From Bacteroidales bacterium (GTDB lineage: Bacteria > Bacteroidota > Bacteroidia > Bacteroidales > UBA12077), in NCBI GenBank assembly GCA_028282785.1, contig JANQHE010000075.1:1-42518 (forward strand): a stretch of DNA of 42,518 nucleotides. Direction: 5' to 3'. Both the position numbers and the translations under genes were made by a program. The notes beneath the pieces were generated by a model that worked only from the letters and a program-made list of their open reading frames with translations, did no database searches and had not been told where the DNA came from. Below, in pieces: positions 9,232 to 15,907 of the stretch. The number at the start of each line of letters is the position of its first letter. The stretch's first letter is position 1.

Positions 9232-9253
9232 AAAACTGATCTATATCAGTTTT
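9232..9253. promoter_or_regulatory. FNR-type operator upstream of regulator 2 and TusA-YeeE
   Basis: A perfect inverted repeat with 9-bp arms, AAAACTGAT / ATCAGTTTT, around a 4-nt spacer. The core CTGAT-N4-ATCAG has the spacing of the FNR box (TTGAT-N4-ATCAA). It lies 53 bases upstream of the minus-strand regulator ATG and about 115 bases upstream of the plus-strand TusA gene. The first operator sits at a similar distance from DsrE2. Confidence 0.75.
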
Positions 9254-9368
9254 CTAACTATGCAATCTCATCTCTTATACTGGATGCACATCAGTAAGGT
9301 TTTCTTTTCTACTGTTATTTTAATAACAATCTTTATCCCAATGAAATAACTCATAAAATTTTACAGAT

Positions 9369-9599
9369 ATGGAAATAAAAGAAACATTAGATTGCAAAGG
9401 ACTTTCCTGTCCTATGCCCATGATGAAATTAGCAAAAGCGATTAAAGGTTTGGGAACCGGGGATATCTTAGAAATGTTAGGAACTGACCCCGGAACAAAA
9501 TCAGATTTACCAAAATGGTGCGAAAAAACCGGTAATAAAATAGTTGAAGAAAGCGAAATTGAAGGTGGTGTTTTCAGATATCTAATTGAAAAAAAGTAG
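9369..9599 (+). CDS. TusA-like sulfurtransferase (copy 2, YeeE partner)
   Basis: A 76-residue TusA-family carrier. The reactive Cys14 is in SCPMPMM; Cys9 lies just before it (LDCKGLSC), and Cys51 sits in the KWCEKTGN segment seen in the DsrE/YeeE-linked branch. It differs strongly from copies 1 and 3, having Met residues around the active Cys, so it probably has a distinct partner. Nine bases separate it from the YeeE transporter gene, whose ribosome site overlaps its TAG stop. TusA next to YeeE/YedE is the standard pairing in which the carrier accepts sulfur delivered by the transporter. Confidence 0.94.
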   Translation: MEIKETLDCKGLSCPMPMMKLAKAIKGLGTGDILEMLGTDPGTKSDLPKWCEKTGNKIVEESEIEGGVFRYLIEKK

Positions 9600-9603
9600 G
9601 AGG
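9598..9603 (+). promoter_or_regulatory. Strong Shine-Dalgarno for the YeeE gene
   Basis: AGGAGG starts inside the TAG stop of TusA and lies 5 bases from the ATG at 9609. Most genes here have only A-rich leaders, so this site stands out. It fixes the YeeE start. Confidence 0.7.
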
Positions 9604-9608
9604 TTACT

Positions 9609-10823
9609 ATGGCTGATCAAAATAAAGAGCCAGGAATTCTACAGGATTTATTTAATACTTTTTTTAAAAAACACTGGCCTGTTTGGGTAGGTGGTGTAAC
9701 GCTAGGGCTATTAAATATTTTACTATTTGCAGTAAAAAGTCCTTGGGGTGCAAGCGGAGGTATTAATAACTGGGGAGAAAATGTTTTCAAAATCTTTGGA
9801 ATTTCTTCTTTTGAGAATGCTACTCCAACAAGTGCAAGTTTATATGGTGTATTATGCCTGTTAATTGTATTAGGATCATTTGCAGGAGCGTTATTCTCAA
9901 AGGAGTTTGCTTTACGAATTCCTCCAAAAGGTGAACTGGTAAAAGGATTCATTGGCGGAGGCCTAATGGCAATTGGAGCAACCTTAGGTTTAGGTTGTAC
10001 CATAGGATCGTTTTTTAGTGGTGTACCTGCCCTTTCAGGTGGCGCAATCATTTTCACCATAGGATTATTCGCCGGAACCATCGTAGCTCTTAAGTATTTG
10101 CTTTGGGAAATGGAGAAGTTCCCAGGATTTAGCACTGGTAAAAGTTTTACATTCCTGGCCGCATCAGAAGAAAAAGGAAAGTGGCAAATCTGGTTAGGTT
10201 GGATCGTTTCAATCGGAACCTTCATTTTGGCCTTTAGAGTTGCCGGTACAAATGGTGTCTTAGCATGGTTTATTATATCCGGCCTTTTAATGGGGCTTAT
10301 TTGTCAAAGATCACGTTTCTGTATTGTGAAAGCTTTTCGTGATCCTTTTATGACCGGAGAAAGTGACGGATCTGTTGGTGTTATGGCAGGGTTACTTATA
10401 ACATTAGTAGGATTTACTGCCATTAAATATTTTGGGATCGGTGTTGGAGAATCTTCTTTAAGAGCAAGAGAAATGACATGGATATTTGGTCATTTCTGGT
10501 TAAGAGGCTTACTGGGAGGATTCATTTTTGGATTAGGTATGACTGTTGCCGGAGGTTGTGCAGTAGGGACTTTATGGCGTGTTGGCGAAGGACAGGTTAA
10601 GCTTTGGATGTCGGCGTTAGGATTCCTGTTAATATCCCCTATTTCAAAGCATTATATCGTACCTGCTATTAACAATGCACTTCCACATACTATGAAATTC
10701 AAGAATTATCTACCTGATTATTTCGGTTATGGAGGAGCGTTTTTGATCGTGCTTTTTGTGATCTTAATATGGTATGTATTTGTGAAATGGAACGAACGCA
10801 CAGGAAAATTTAGTGCTTTTTAA
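9609..10823 (+). CDS. YeeE/YedE-family sulfur-compound transporter
   Basis: An inner-membrane protein that in characterised relatives (TsuA) moves thiosulfate across the membrane by passing it along cysteines in the channel. The 404-residue protein has about 10 hydrophobic segments in two related halves. The conserved Cys motifs are Cys130 (LGLGCTIGSF), Cys232 and Cys238 (LICQRSRFCIVKAFRD) and Cys317 (AGGCAVGTLWRVGEGQ). These match the family's two-fold GxGC...GGCxxGxxxRxGEG pattern. It is coupled to TusA by 9 bases and followed 17 bases later by a rhodanese lipoprotein. The exact substrate (thiosulfate, polysulfide or sulfide) cannot be told from sequence. Confidence 0.95.
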   Translation: MADQNKEPGILQDLFNTFFKKHWPVWVGGVTLGLLNILLFAVKSPWGASGGINNWGENVFKIFGISSFENATPTSASLYGVLCLLIVLGSFAGALFSKEFALRIPPKGELVKGFIGGGLMAIGATLGLGCTIGSFFSGVPALSGGAIIFTIGLFAGTIVALKYLLWEMEKFPGFSTGKSFTFLAASEEKGKWQIWLGWIVSIGTFILAFRVAGTNGVLAWFIISGLLMGLICQRSRFCIVKAFRDPFMTGESDGSVGVMAGLLITLVGFTAIKYFGIGVGESSLRAREMTWIFGHFWLRGLLGGFIFGLGMTVAGGCAVGTLWRVGEGQVKLWMSALGFLLISPISKHYIVPAINNALPHTMKFKNYLPDYFGYGGAFLIVLFVILIWYVFVKWNERTGKFSAF

Positions 10824-10840
10824 AACTTAAATGATCAATT

Positions 10841-11317
10841 ATGAAAATTAAATTATCAATTATAGCGCTATTTTTCGTACTATTTGCTTCCTGTACCGCA
10901 ATTTACGAAGATGGAAAAGAATTAGCCGGCGTATTAAAATCTGAAATTAATGAAATACCGGTTGATACTTTAAAATCAATGATAGATAATGGAGAAGAAT
11001 TCTTATTGATAGATATTAGACAACCTGCAGAATATGAAGCAGGAAATATCCCGGGATCATTCTCTATTCCCCGTGGTGAATTAGAGTTCTTAATTCTTGA
11101 TGAATACTACTGGGAAGAACAATTCATGTATACCCCTCTTAAAACTGACAAAATAATTGTGTATTGTAAATCCGGAACAAGAGCTGTTTTGGCTGTACAC
11201 TCACTACAAAAACTGGGATTTGAAAATGTTCATAACCTCAAAGACGGTTTAATTGCATTTTCCGGCGAAAATCCTGTTGTAACAAAACAACCTGAGTCGG
11301 GTGGTTGTGGAGATTAA
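10841..11317 (+). CDS. Rhodanese-domain lipoprotein with C-terminal GGCGD
   Basis: A single-domain rhodanese, membrane-anchored and facing the periplasm or cell surface. The 158 residues start with a lipoprotein signal (FVLFASC, Cys18). The rhodanese domain (about 40-143) has LLIDIRQPAEYEAGNIPGS and the catalytic loop IVYCKSGTRAV with Cys109. After the domain an 8-residue linker leads to the last residues SGGCGD, placing a lone Cys156 two residues from the end. The second rhodanese-fold lipoprotein (14232-14735) ends in the same way, so the tail is a shared device, perhaps a mobile sulfur acceptor. It lies 17 bases after YeeE. The substrate is inferred to be thiosulfate or polysulfide. Confidence 0.92.
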   Translation: MKIKLSIIALFFVLFASCTAIYEDGKELAGVLKSEINEIPVDTLKSMIDNGEEFLLIDIRQPAEYEAGNIPGSFSIPRGELEFLILDEYYWEEQFMYTPLKTDKIIVYCKSGTRAVLAVHSLQKLGFENVHNLKDGLIAFSGENPVVTKQPESGGCGD

Positions 11318-11348
11318 AAAATTATTTACTAACCAAAAATTTATAACT

Positions 11349-12305
11349 ATGAAAAAGTTTTTAAGATTCGCGTTTGTATTTTTATTGATCCCTTCTTTTT
11401 TATTAACCTCTTGTAAAGATGATGATGATGCAACCCCTGATCGTCAGACTGATGCAGAATTCCAAACTCTTATTGCGTACATGCAATCAAACGATATGGA
11501 TTTGGACGATATTCTTTCCGGTTGGATTACAACAGCAGAAAATGTAAATACCAACTTAAGTTCATATTATATAATTGATATCAGACAAGCTGAGGCATAT
11601 ACAACCAGTCATATTCCCGGAGCTGTAAACAGTACATTGGGGGATATCCTTACCGAAGCAGCAAATGCTGATGGAAAACAAATTGCTGTAGTATGTTATA
11701 CAGGTCAAACAGCCGGGCATGCTGTAGTTGCTTTAAGATTGAGCGGTTACTCAAATGCCCAGGTATTAAAATGGGGAATGAGCGGATGGCACAGCACATT
11801 AGACTCCTGGAGCTCTAATACAAATACAATTGCAAGTGCAAACTGGATAGCATCTCCAGGTTCGGTTGTTGAGAACACAACTGAGTATGATGATCCAAAT
11901 ATTACTGAAACCGGTGATGGTGCCGCAATTTTAGCAGCAAGAGTTGAAGCTCTACTATCAGGAAGCCTTAGAGGAGTTAACGGTGCAGACGTTCTTAATT
12001 CTCCCGGCTCATATTACATTAATAACTACTGGGATGTAGCTGATGTTGAAACTTATGGCAACATTTCCGGAGCATATAGAATTAAGCCATTAACTTTAGC
12101 CGGTGGAGAGTATATGTATTTAAATCCGTCTAAAGATGTGGTTACATATTGCTGGACAGGTCAAACTTCATCAATGATCACTGCTTATTTATTTGTTTTA
12201 GGTTACGATTCTTATAGCTTAAAATTCGGTTCAAACGGAATGATCTATGATGATTTAACTTCACACAAGTGGAGCGCTATTACAACAGATTATACATTAG
12301 AATAA
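11349..12305 (+). CDS. Tandem-rhodanese lipoprotein
   Basis: I choose the ATG at 11349, which gives an ideal lipoprotein signal (MKKFLRFAFVFLLIPSFLLTSC, Cys22, followed by KDDDD), not an ATG at 11301 that overlaps the preceding gene. The 318-residue mature lipoprotein has two rhodanese-like domains. The first (about 50-152) holds YIIDIRQAEAYTTSHIPGA and VVCYTGQTAGHAV, with active Cys116. The second (about 195-305) has a degenerate IRQ region (INNYWDVADVETYGNISGA) but a good loop TYCWTGQTSSM with Cys268. Both catalytic Cys are present. The acidic residues after the lipid Cys suggest export to the outer cell surface. It closes the first half of the long transcript, ahead of a strong hairpin. 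Confidence 0.92.
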   Translation: MKKFLRFAFVFLLIPSFLLTSCKDDDDATPDRQTDAEFQTLIAYMQSNDMDLDDILSGWITTAENVNTNLSSYYIIDIRQAEAYTTSHIPGAVNSTLGDILTEAANADGKQIAVVCYTGQTAGHAVVALRLSGYSNAQVLKWGMSGWHSTLDSWSSNTNTIASANWIASPGSVVENTTEYDDPNITETGDGAAILAARVEALLSGSLRGVNGADVLNSPGSYYINNYWDVADVETYGNISGAYRIKPLTLAGGEYMYLNPSKDVVTYCWTGQTSSMITAYLFVLGYDSYSLKFGSNGMIYDDLTSHKWSAITTDYTLE

Positions 12306-12312
12306 TATATTG

Positions 12313-12349
12313 GAGTTGAGTAATCTGGTATTACTCAACTCTTTTGTTT
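12313..12349 (+). terminator. Intra-operon hairpin, terminator or attenuator
   Basis: A perfect 12-bp stem GAGTTGAGTAAT / ATTACTCAACTC with a 5-nt loop, then TTTTGTTT. It begins 7 bases after the tandem-rhodanese stop and ends 16 bases before the porin ATG. That leaves almost no room for a fresh promoter, so it may set a partial drop in expression, not a full stop. Confidence 0.85.
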
Positions 12350-12365
12350 ACATAAAAAAACTAAA

Positions 12366-13403
12366 ATGATAAAAAAAATAATATCAGGTTTAATCCTTTT
12401 AATGCTAATTAGTTTAGTTAGTATTAACCACTCAAATGCACAAGGTTGTATGGAACCTTCTTCTGACGAAGGTGTAAGTATTAAAGGTTATATTCAACCT
12501 CAATGGGAATACTATCAAACAACCGATAAAAAAGATGCTAACAGCTTTACCTTTAACAGGGCAAGAATTGCTGCACTGGGTAATATTCCATATGATATTA
12601 GCTATTTTGTTATGGTTGATTTCTCTAAATTCAAATCTGGTTCTCCTTGGTTACTGGATGCATTTATTTCTTATAATAGATACGAATGGGCAAAAATCTC
12701 TTTTGGTCAATTTAAATCACCAATAAGTTTGGAACAGAATACGCCCTGTCAGTCACTTCACACCATATATCGTTCAAGGGTTGTAAATGAACTTGCAGGT
12801 CCTCAACGCGATATGGGTGCAATGATTTTTGGAGGTACGGCAGAATCCAAACTTCATTATTATTTAGCGGTAATGAATGATTATGAAAAAGGATTCGAAG
12901 ATGAAAATAATGCTAAAAGTGTAAAAGGCAGATTAACTTTTGCACCCCTGGAATTTCTTCAAATTGGTGGAAGTTTTGCATATGGTAAAACAGGAGAAAA
13001 GGAAGATAACGAAAAAACCCGTTTCGGAGGAGAATTGCAACTTAACTATGGGAACTTTTTGTTCCAGGGTGAATATTTATGGGCTGATGATACCGGTGAT
13101 TATACAACAGGTGGAGGTTGCGATGGAACACCTATCGAATATCATACAGGTGGTGTAACCCGTTCGGGTTATTTTGCCCAGGCAATGTATATGACCTCCT
13201 GGAATCTTCAACCGGTAGTTAGGTTCGAATCGTATGATTCTGACGTGGATATAGATGACAATACTGAAACAATTATGACCTTTGGTTTTAACTATTTCTT
13301 AAACGATTGGACAAGAGTTCAATTAAACTATCTGTACAAAGCAGAACAAGGTAATGAAATTCCAAATGATCGTGTTGCTCTTCAAGTACAAGTTAAATTT
13401 TAA
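12366..13403 (+). CDS. Phosphate-selective-type (OprO/P-like) porin
   Basis: A predicted outer-membrane barrel. The 345-residue protein has a signal peptide ending at SNAQ. It then shows the features of the OprO/OprP-like porin family: an N-terminal VSIKGYIQPQWEYYQ strand and FNRARIAALGNIPYDISYFVMVDFSK. The strand patterns alternate, and the protein ends in VQVKF with terminal Phe, as needed for barrel assembly. A single mature Cys lies near the N-terminus (QGCMEP). It has 16-18 strands by inspection. It lies inside the sulfur operon, 11 bases before the exported sulfurtransferase. I infer that it admits an anion such as thiosulfate or polysulfide through the outer membrane, but the family name alone does not fix the substrate. 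Confidence 0.85.
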   Translation: MIKKIISGLILLMLISLVSINHSNAQGCMEPSSDEGVSIKGYIQPQWEYYQTTDKKDANSFTFNRARIAALGNIPYDISYFVMVDFSKFKSGSPWLLDAFISYNRYEWAKISFGQFKSPISLEQNTPCQSLHTIYRSRVVNELAGPQRDMGAMIFGGTAESKLHYYLAVMNDYEKGFEDENNAKSVKGRLTFAPLEFLQIGGSFAYGKTGEKEDNEKTRFGGELQLNYGNFLFQGEYLWADDTGDYTTGGGCDGTPIEYHTGGVTRSGYFAQAMYMTSWNLQPVVRFESYDSDVDIDDNTETIMTFGFNYFLNDWTRVQLNYLYKAEQGNEIPNDRVALQVQVKF

Positions 13404-13414
13404 TAAAACTGATT

Positions 13415-14224
13415 ATGAAACTGAAAAATATAATACTTAGTCTATTAGTAATAACTGCGCTAGTAAATGTTTCTTTAGCCCAAGATCTTATATCAGCTGC
13501 CGAAGCTAAAAAGCTGGTTAATAACAAAAGTACTGTTATAGTTTCAACTAGAAATGCTACCGATTATGCAAAAGTTCATATAAGAAATGCAGTTCATGTA
13601 AGTATTGATGATTTGGCAAGCACAACTGAGCCAAAAGGAATTTTAAAATCTCCGGCTGAATTAGCTAAAACTCTTGGCGAAAAGGGCTTGGATCCTACTA
13701 AAAAGATAGTTATTTATGATAGCGGTTCAAATAAAAGTTCCGGAAGACTTTACTGGATATTAAAATATTTAGGATTTAATGATGTAAAAGTACTTAACGG
13801 ACATATGCAAGCATGGCGGGCAGCAAGGGGCCCTGTAACGAATGCAGCAACAAAAGCATCTGCGGTTACTTTTACGCCTAAAATTAACTCTAAAATCCTC
13901 GTTAATAAAGCTTATGTAAAATCGAAAATGAGTTCAGCAGTAATACTGGATGTTAGAGATGATACTGAATGGGGAGAAGGCCATATCCAGGGAGCAAAGC
14001 ATTTGGAATTTAAGAATGTTCTTACTGATGGTGGTAAGTTAAAATCAAAAGCTGAATTAGAAACTGTTTTCAATAGTGCCGGAATAACCAAAGATAAAGA
14101 GGTAATTCTTTATTGTACAACCAGTGTAAGAGCAGGTGTCGTTTTCCTTGCTTTGACTTCAATTTTAGAATATCCAAATGTTAAGGTATACGATGGTGCT
14201 TATAACGAATGGAAATTAAATTAA
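13415..14224 (+). CDS. Exported thiosulfate-type sulfurtransferase (two rhodanese domains)
   Basis: A two-domain rhodanese of the TST/SseA type. The 269-residue protein has a signal peptide (MKLKNIILSLLVITALVNVSLAQ), so it works in the periplasm. The N-terminal domain (about 24-140) keeps the fold (ATDYAKVHIRNAVHVSIDDL) but has IVIYDSGSNKSSGR where the loop would hold Cys, so it is the usual inactive half. The C-terminal domain (about 160-266) carries VILDVRDDTEWGEGHIQGAKH and ILYCTTSVRAG with catalytic Cys234. This matches the normal division of labour in TST enzymes. It sits 11 bases after the porin and 7 bases before the next rhodanese-fold lipoprotein. The donor is probably thiosulfate or a polysulfide, by family only. 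Confidence 0.93.
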   Translation: MKLKNIILSLLVITALVNVSLAQDLISAAEAKKLVNNKSTVIVSTRNATDYAKVHIRNAVHVSIDDLASTTEPKGILKSPAELAKTLGEKGLDPTKKIVIYDSGSNKSSGRLYWILKYLGFNDVKVLNGHMQAWRAARGPVTNAATKASAVTFTPKINSKILVNKAYVKSKMSSAVILDVRDDTEWGEGHIQGAKHLEFKNVLTDGGKLKSKAELETVFNSAGITKDKEVILYCTTSVRAGVVFLALTSILEYPNVKVYDGAYNEWKLN

Positions 14225-14231
14225 GATTACT

Positions 14232-14735
14232 ATGAAATTCTTAAAAATTATATTTCCTGCGATCCTTTCTATAGTACTGTTTATTGGATGTGTTCAAAAA
14301 GATGGTACAACTTATGAAAGTATTGATGGAATGGTAGCCGCTGCAAAAGCTAATATACAAACCATGGGAATGGAAGAACTGAAAACATTAATCGATAATC
14401 ATGCGCCGATACAGATCGTTGATTGTCGCGAAGATTATGATTTTATGCTCGGACATATTCCTGGTTCTATCCATATTCCAAGAGGTTTACTTGAGTTCTC
14501 AAATAAATTATCCAACAGAAGAATTAAAACCTTGGTAATTGGAAACGAAATGGGTAGCGGTGCTTTAGCAGTTCAATCCTTGGAATTACTTAAATATTCT
14601 GATTGCTATATGCTTGATTTCAGTTGGTTTGACTGGGAAGCAACATATCCGGAATTAGTAGAACAGGGAATGGGCGAGGCAGCAGCATCAGAACCAGTTA
14701 AACAGGAATCATCCGGTGGTGGATGTGGTGATTAA
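14232..14735 (+). CDS. Rhodanese-fold lipoprotein lacking the loop Cys, with GGGCGD tail
   Basis: The 167-residue protein has a lipoprotein signal (VLFIGC, Cys20) and a rhodanese domain (about 42-145) with IQIVDCREDYDFMLGHIPGSIHIPRG. Where the catalytic loop would be (YCxSGxR) it reads TLVIGNEMGSGALAV, so the active Cys is replaced by Gly104. Three other Cys remain: Cys65 (VDCRED), Cys125 (SDCYML) and Cys165 in the terminal GGGCGD. It resembles the lipoprotein at 10841-11317 (IDN, IPGS-IP-RG-LEF, LAVQSLE) and shares its Cys tail. It may be a catalytically inactive binding or docking partner, or may use the tail Cys. It is 7 bases after the sulfurtransferase and 17 bases before a DsrE gene. 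Confidence 0.9.
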   Translation: MKFLKIIFPAILSIVLFIGCVQKDGTTYESIDGMVAAAKANIQTMGMEELKTLIDNHAPIQIVDCREDYDFMLGHIPGSIHIPRGLLEFSNKLSNRRIKTLVIGNEMGSGALAVQSLELLKYSDCYMLDFSWFDWEATYPELVEQGMGEAAASEPVKQESSGGGCGD

Positions 14736-14752
14736 TTTAAACAATAATAAAA

Positions 14753-15166
14753 ATGTCAAAATTAGTTTTAGCATTAACAACATCTTCTTTAGATAAACTA
14801 ACCAGTGCAGGAGTAATATTAAGCGGTGCTGCTGCTGAAGATATGGAAGTTGATGTATTTGTTTTAGTAAATGCGGGTCATGCATTTATAAAAGGTAAGG
14901 CGGAAAATCTTACCGGAATGTCGGATACAACTCAGACATCTGAAGAATTTCAAAAAGCTTTAGATAATCTTTCAACTCCAAACTGGACAGAATTTTTCGA
15001 AATGGCAAAAGATATGACCCAGGTAAATATTTATATCTGTAGTCTTGCCGGAAAAATTGCCGGTGGAGATAATAAAGAAGATTACATCGATATAGTTGAT
15101 GACATTGTAGGTATTGGAGAATACTTGGAATGCGCAGCAGAAGCCGATGTAAACTTATGTCTGTAA
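14753..15166 (+). CDS. DsrE-family sulfur-carrier protein
   Basis: A 137-residue soluble DsrE/F-like protein. It begins KLVLALTTSSLDKLTSAGVILSGAAAEDMEVDVFVLV, where the DKL and GAAAEDMEV segments correspond to the DsrE2-like gene's GELDKLLAALIIATGATAMDTEV. The likely reactive Cys96 sits in VNIYICSLAGKI, the same place as Cys138 of that paralogue. Cys127 (YLECAAEADV) corresponds to its Cys161, and Cys136 lies at the tail. The protein lacks the N-terminal coiled coil and the Met-rich insert. It is 49 bases ahead of a TusA gene, reproducing the DsrE2-TusA pair at 7646-8448. Function as a persulfide relay is from the family. Confidence 0.88.
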   Translation: MSKLVLALTTSSLDKLTSAGVILSGAAAEDMEVDVFVLVNAGHAFIKGKAENLTGMSDTTQTSEEFQKALDNLSTPNWTEFFEMAKDMTQVNIYICSLAGKIAGGDNKEDYIDIVDDIVGIGEYLECAAEADVNLCL

Positions 15167-15215
15167 ATAGGTAACAACACACAAATTGAAAATTTAACTT
15201 AAAAAATAAAATACC

Positions 15216-15467
15216 ATGACAACAGAAGAATTAAAAGCAATAACACCTGATAAGGTAGTAGATTCCAGAGGAACGGCTTGTCCAGGCCCACTTTTAGCAG
15301 TTAAACAAGCAATTGCTGATGTAGACAGTGGTGAAATTATGCAAGTACTATCATCTGATGCAGGAACAAAAAGAGATATTCCAAGATGGTGTACAAAACA
15401 AGGCCATGACTACCTGGGCGATTTTGAAGAAGCAGGGTTCTTTACTTTGTACTTAAAGAAAAACTAA
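15216..15467 (+). CDS. TusA-like sulfurtransferase (copy 3)
   Basis: An 83-residue TusA with Cys22 in ACPGPLL and Cys59 in IPRWCTKQGH. It is about 81% identical to copy 1, differing in 16 residues, seven of them conservative (L/V, E/D, I/V or K/T type). It follows a DsrE gene, as copy 1 does, and comes 14 bases before the MvhD-like gene. In this spot it is the last soluble carrier before the electron-transfer genes. It may therefore hand sulfur to the flavoprotein complex, or take it from there. That hand-over is an inference from gene order. Confidence 0.95.
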   Translation: MTTEELKAITPDKVVDSRGTACPGPLLAVKQAIADVDSGEIMQVLSSDAGTKRDIPRWCTKQGHDYLGDFEEAGFFTLYLKKN

Positions 15468-15481
15468 ATAAATAATCTATT

Positions 15482-15907
15482 ATGAGCGACTATCAACCTA
15501 AAATACTGGTTTTCTCGTCGGAAAAGATTTCCGATCCTGCAATTGATCTTGCTGGTCTGCTCAAGAAACATTATTCTCCTTTAGTTTATAACATTACTCT
15601 GCAATGCACTAGCTCAGTAAAACCACGTTGGATTTTACATGCTTTGCGAAGTGGAATTGATGGAGTTTTTATTGCGAGCGATGGGACGGACTGTGCGTAC
15701 CGTTCCGATTGCTCCGATTTAACGAATAAGTCAATTGCAAAAGCTCAAGAAGTAATGAAAGAAAAGGGAATAGATCTTTCAAGAGTAAAGATGGCAGCAT
15801 TATGTTCAGTTTGCGCTGATCCATTCGTAAATCATATGAAAAGCTTTTCTGAGACACTAGCAAATCTCGGAAGTATTAAGAACGAAATAGGACAAAAAGA
15901 TGGATAA
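15482..15907 (+). CDS. MvhD-like iron-sulfur protein
   Basis: A 141-residue protein of the hydrogenase delta/MvhD family, whose members hold a [2Fe-2S] cluster and link a hydrogenase or other donor to HdrA. It has Cys42 (LQCTSSVKPRWILHAL) at the family's first ligand position and Cys71 in DGTDCAYRSDC. In the family's GC-H-x-GDC motif the first Cys is replaced by Ser66 (FIASDGTDC). Extra cysteines are present at Cys77, Cys108 and Cys111 (ALCSVCADPF). The cluster may therefore be differently ligated or absent. The gene overlaps the next, HdrA-like gene by 8 bases, so the two products are surely made together. No hydrogenase gene is in the window. Confidence 0.85.
   Translation: MSDYQPKILVFSSEKISDPAIDLAGLLKKHYSPLVYNITLQCTSSVKPRWILHALRSGIDGVFIASDGTDCAYRSDCSDLTNKSIAKAQEVMKEKGIDLSRVKMAALCSVCADPFVNHMKSFSETLANLGSIKNEIGQKDG

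Noticed and set aside
9617-10225. A 202-codon open frame on the minus strand inside the YeeE gene
   Set aside because: It lies opposite a strongly supported membrane protein and has Pro/Ser/Asn-rich nonsense composition, no domain and no upstream signals.
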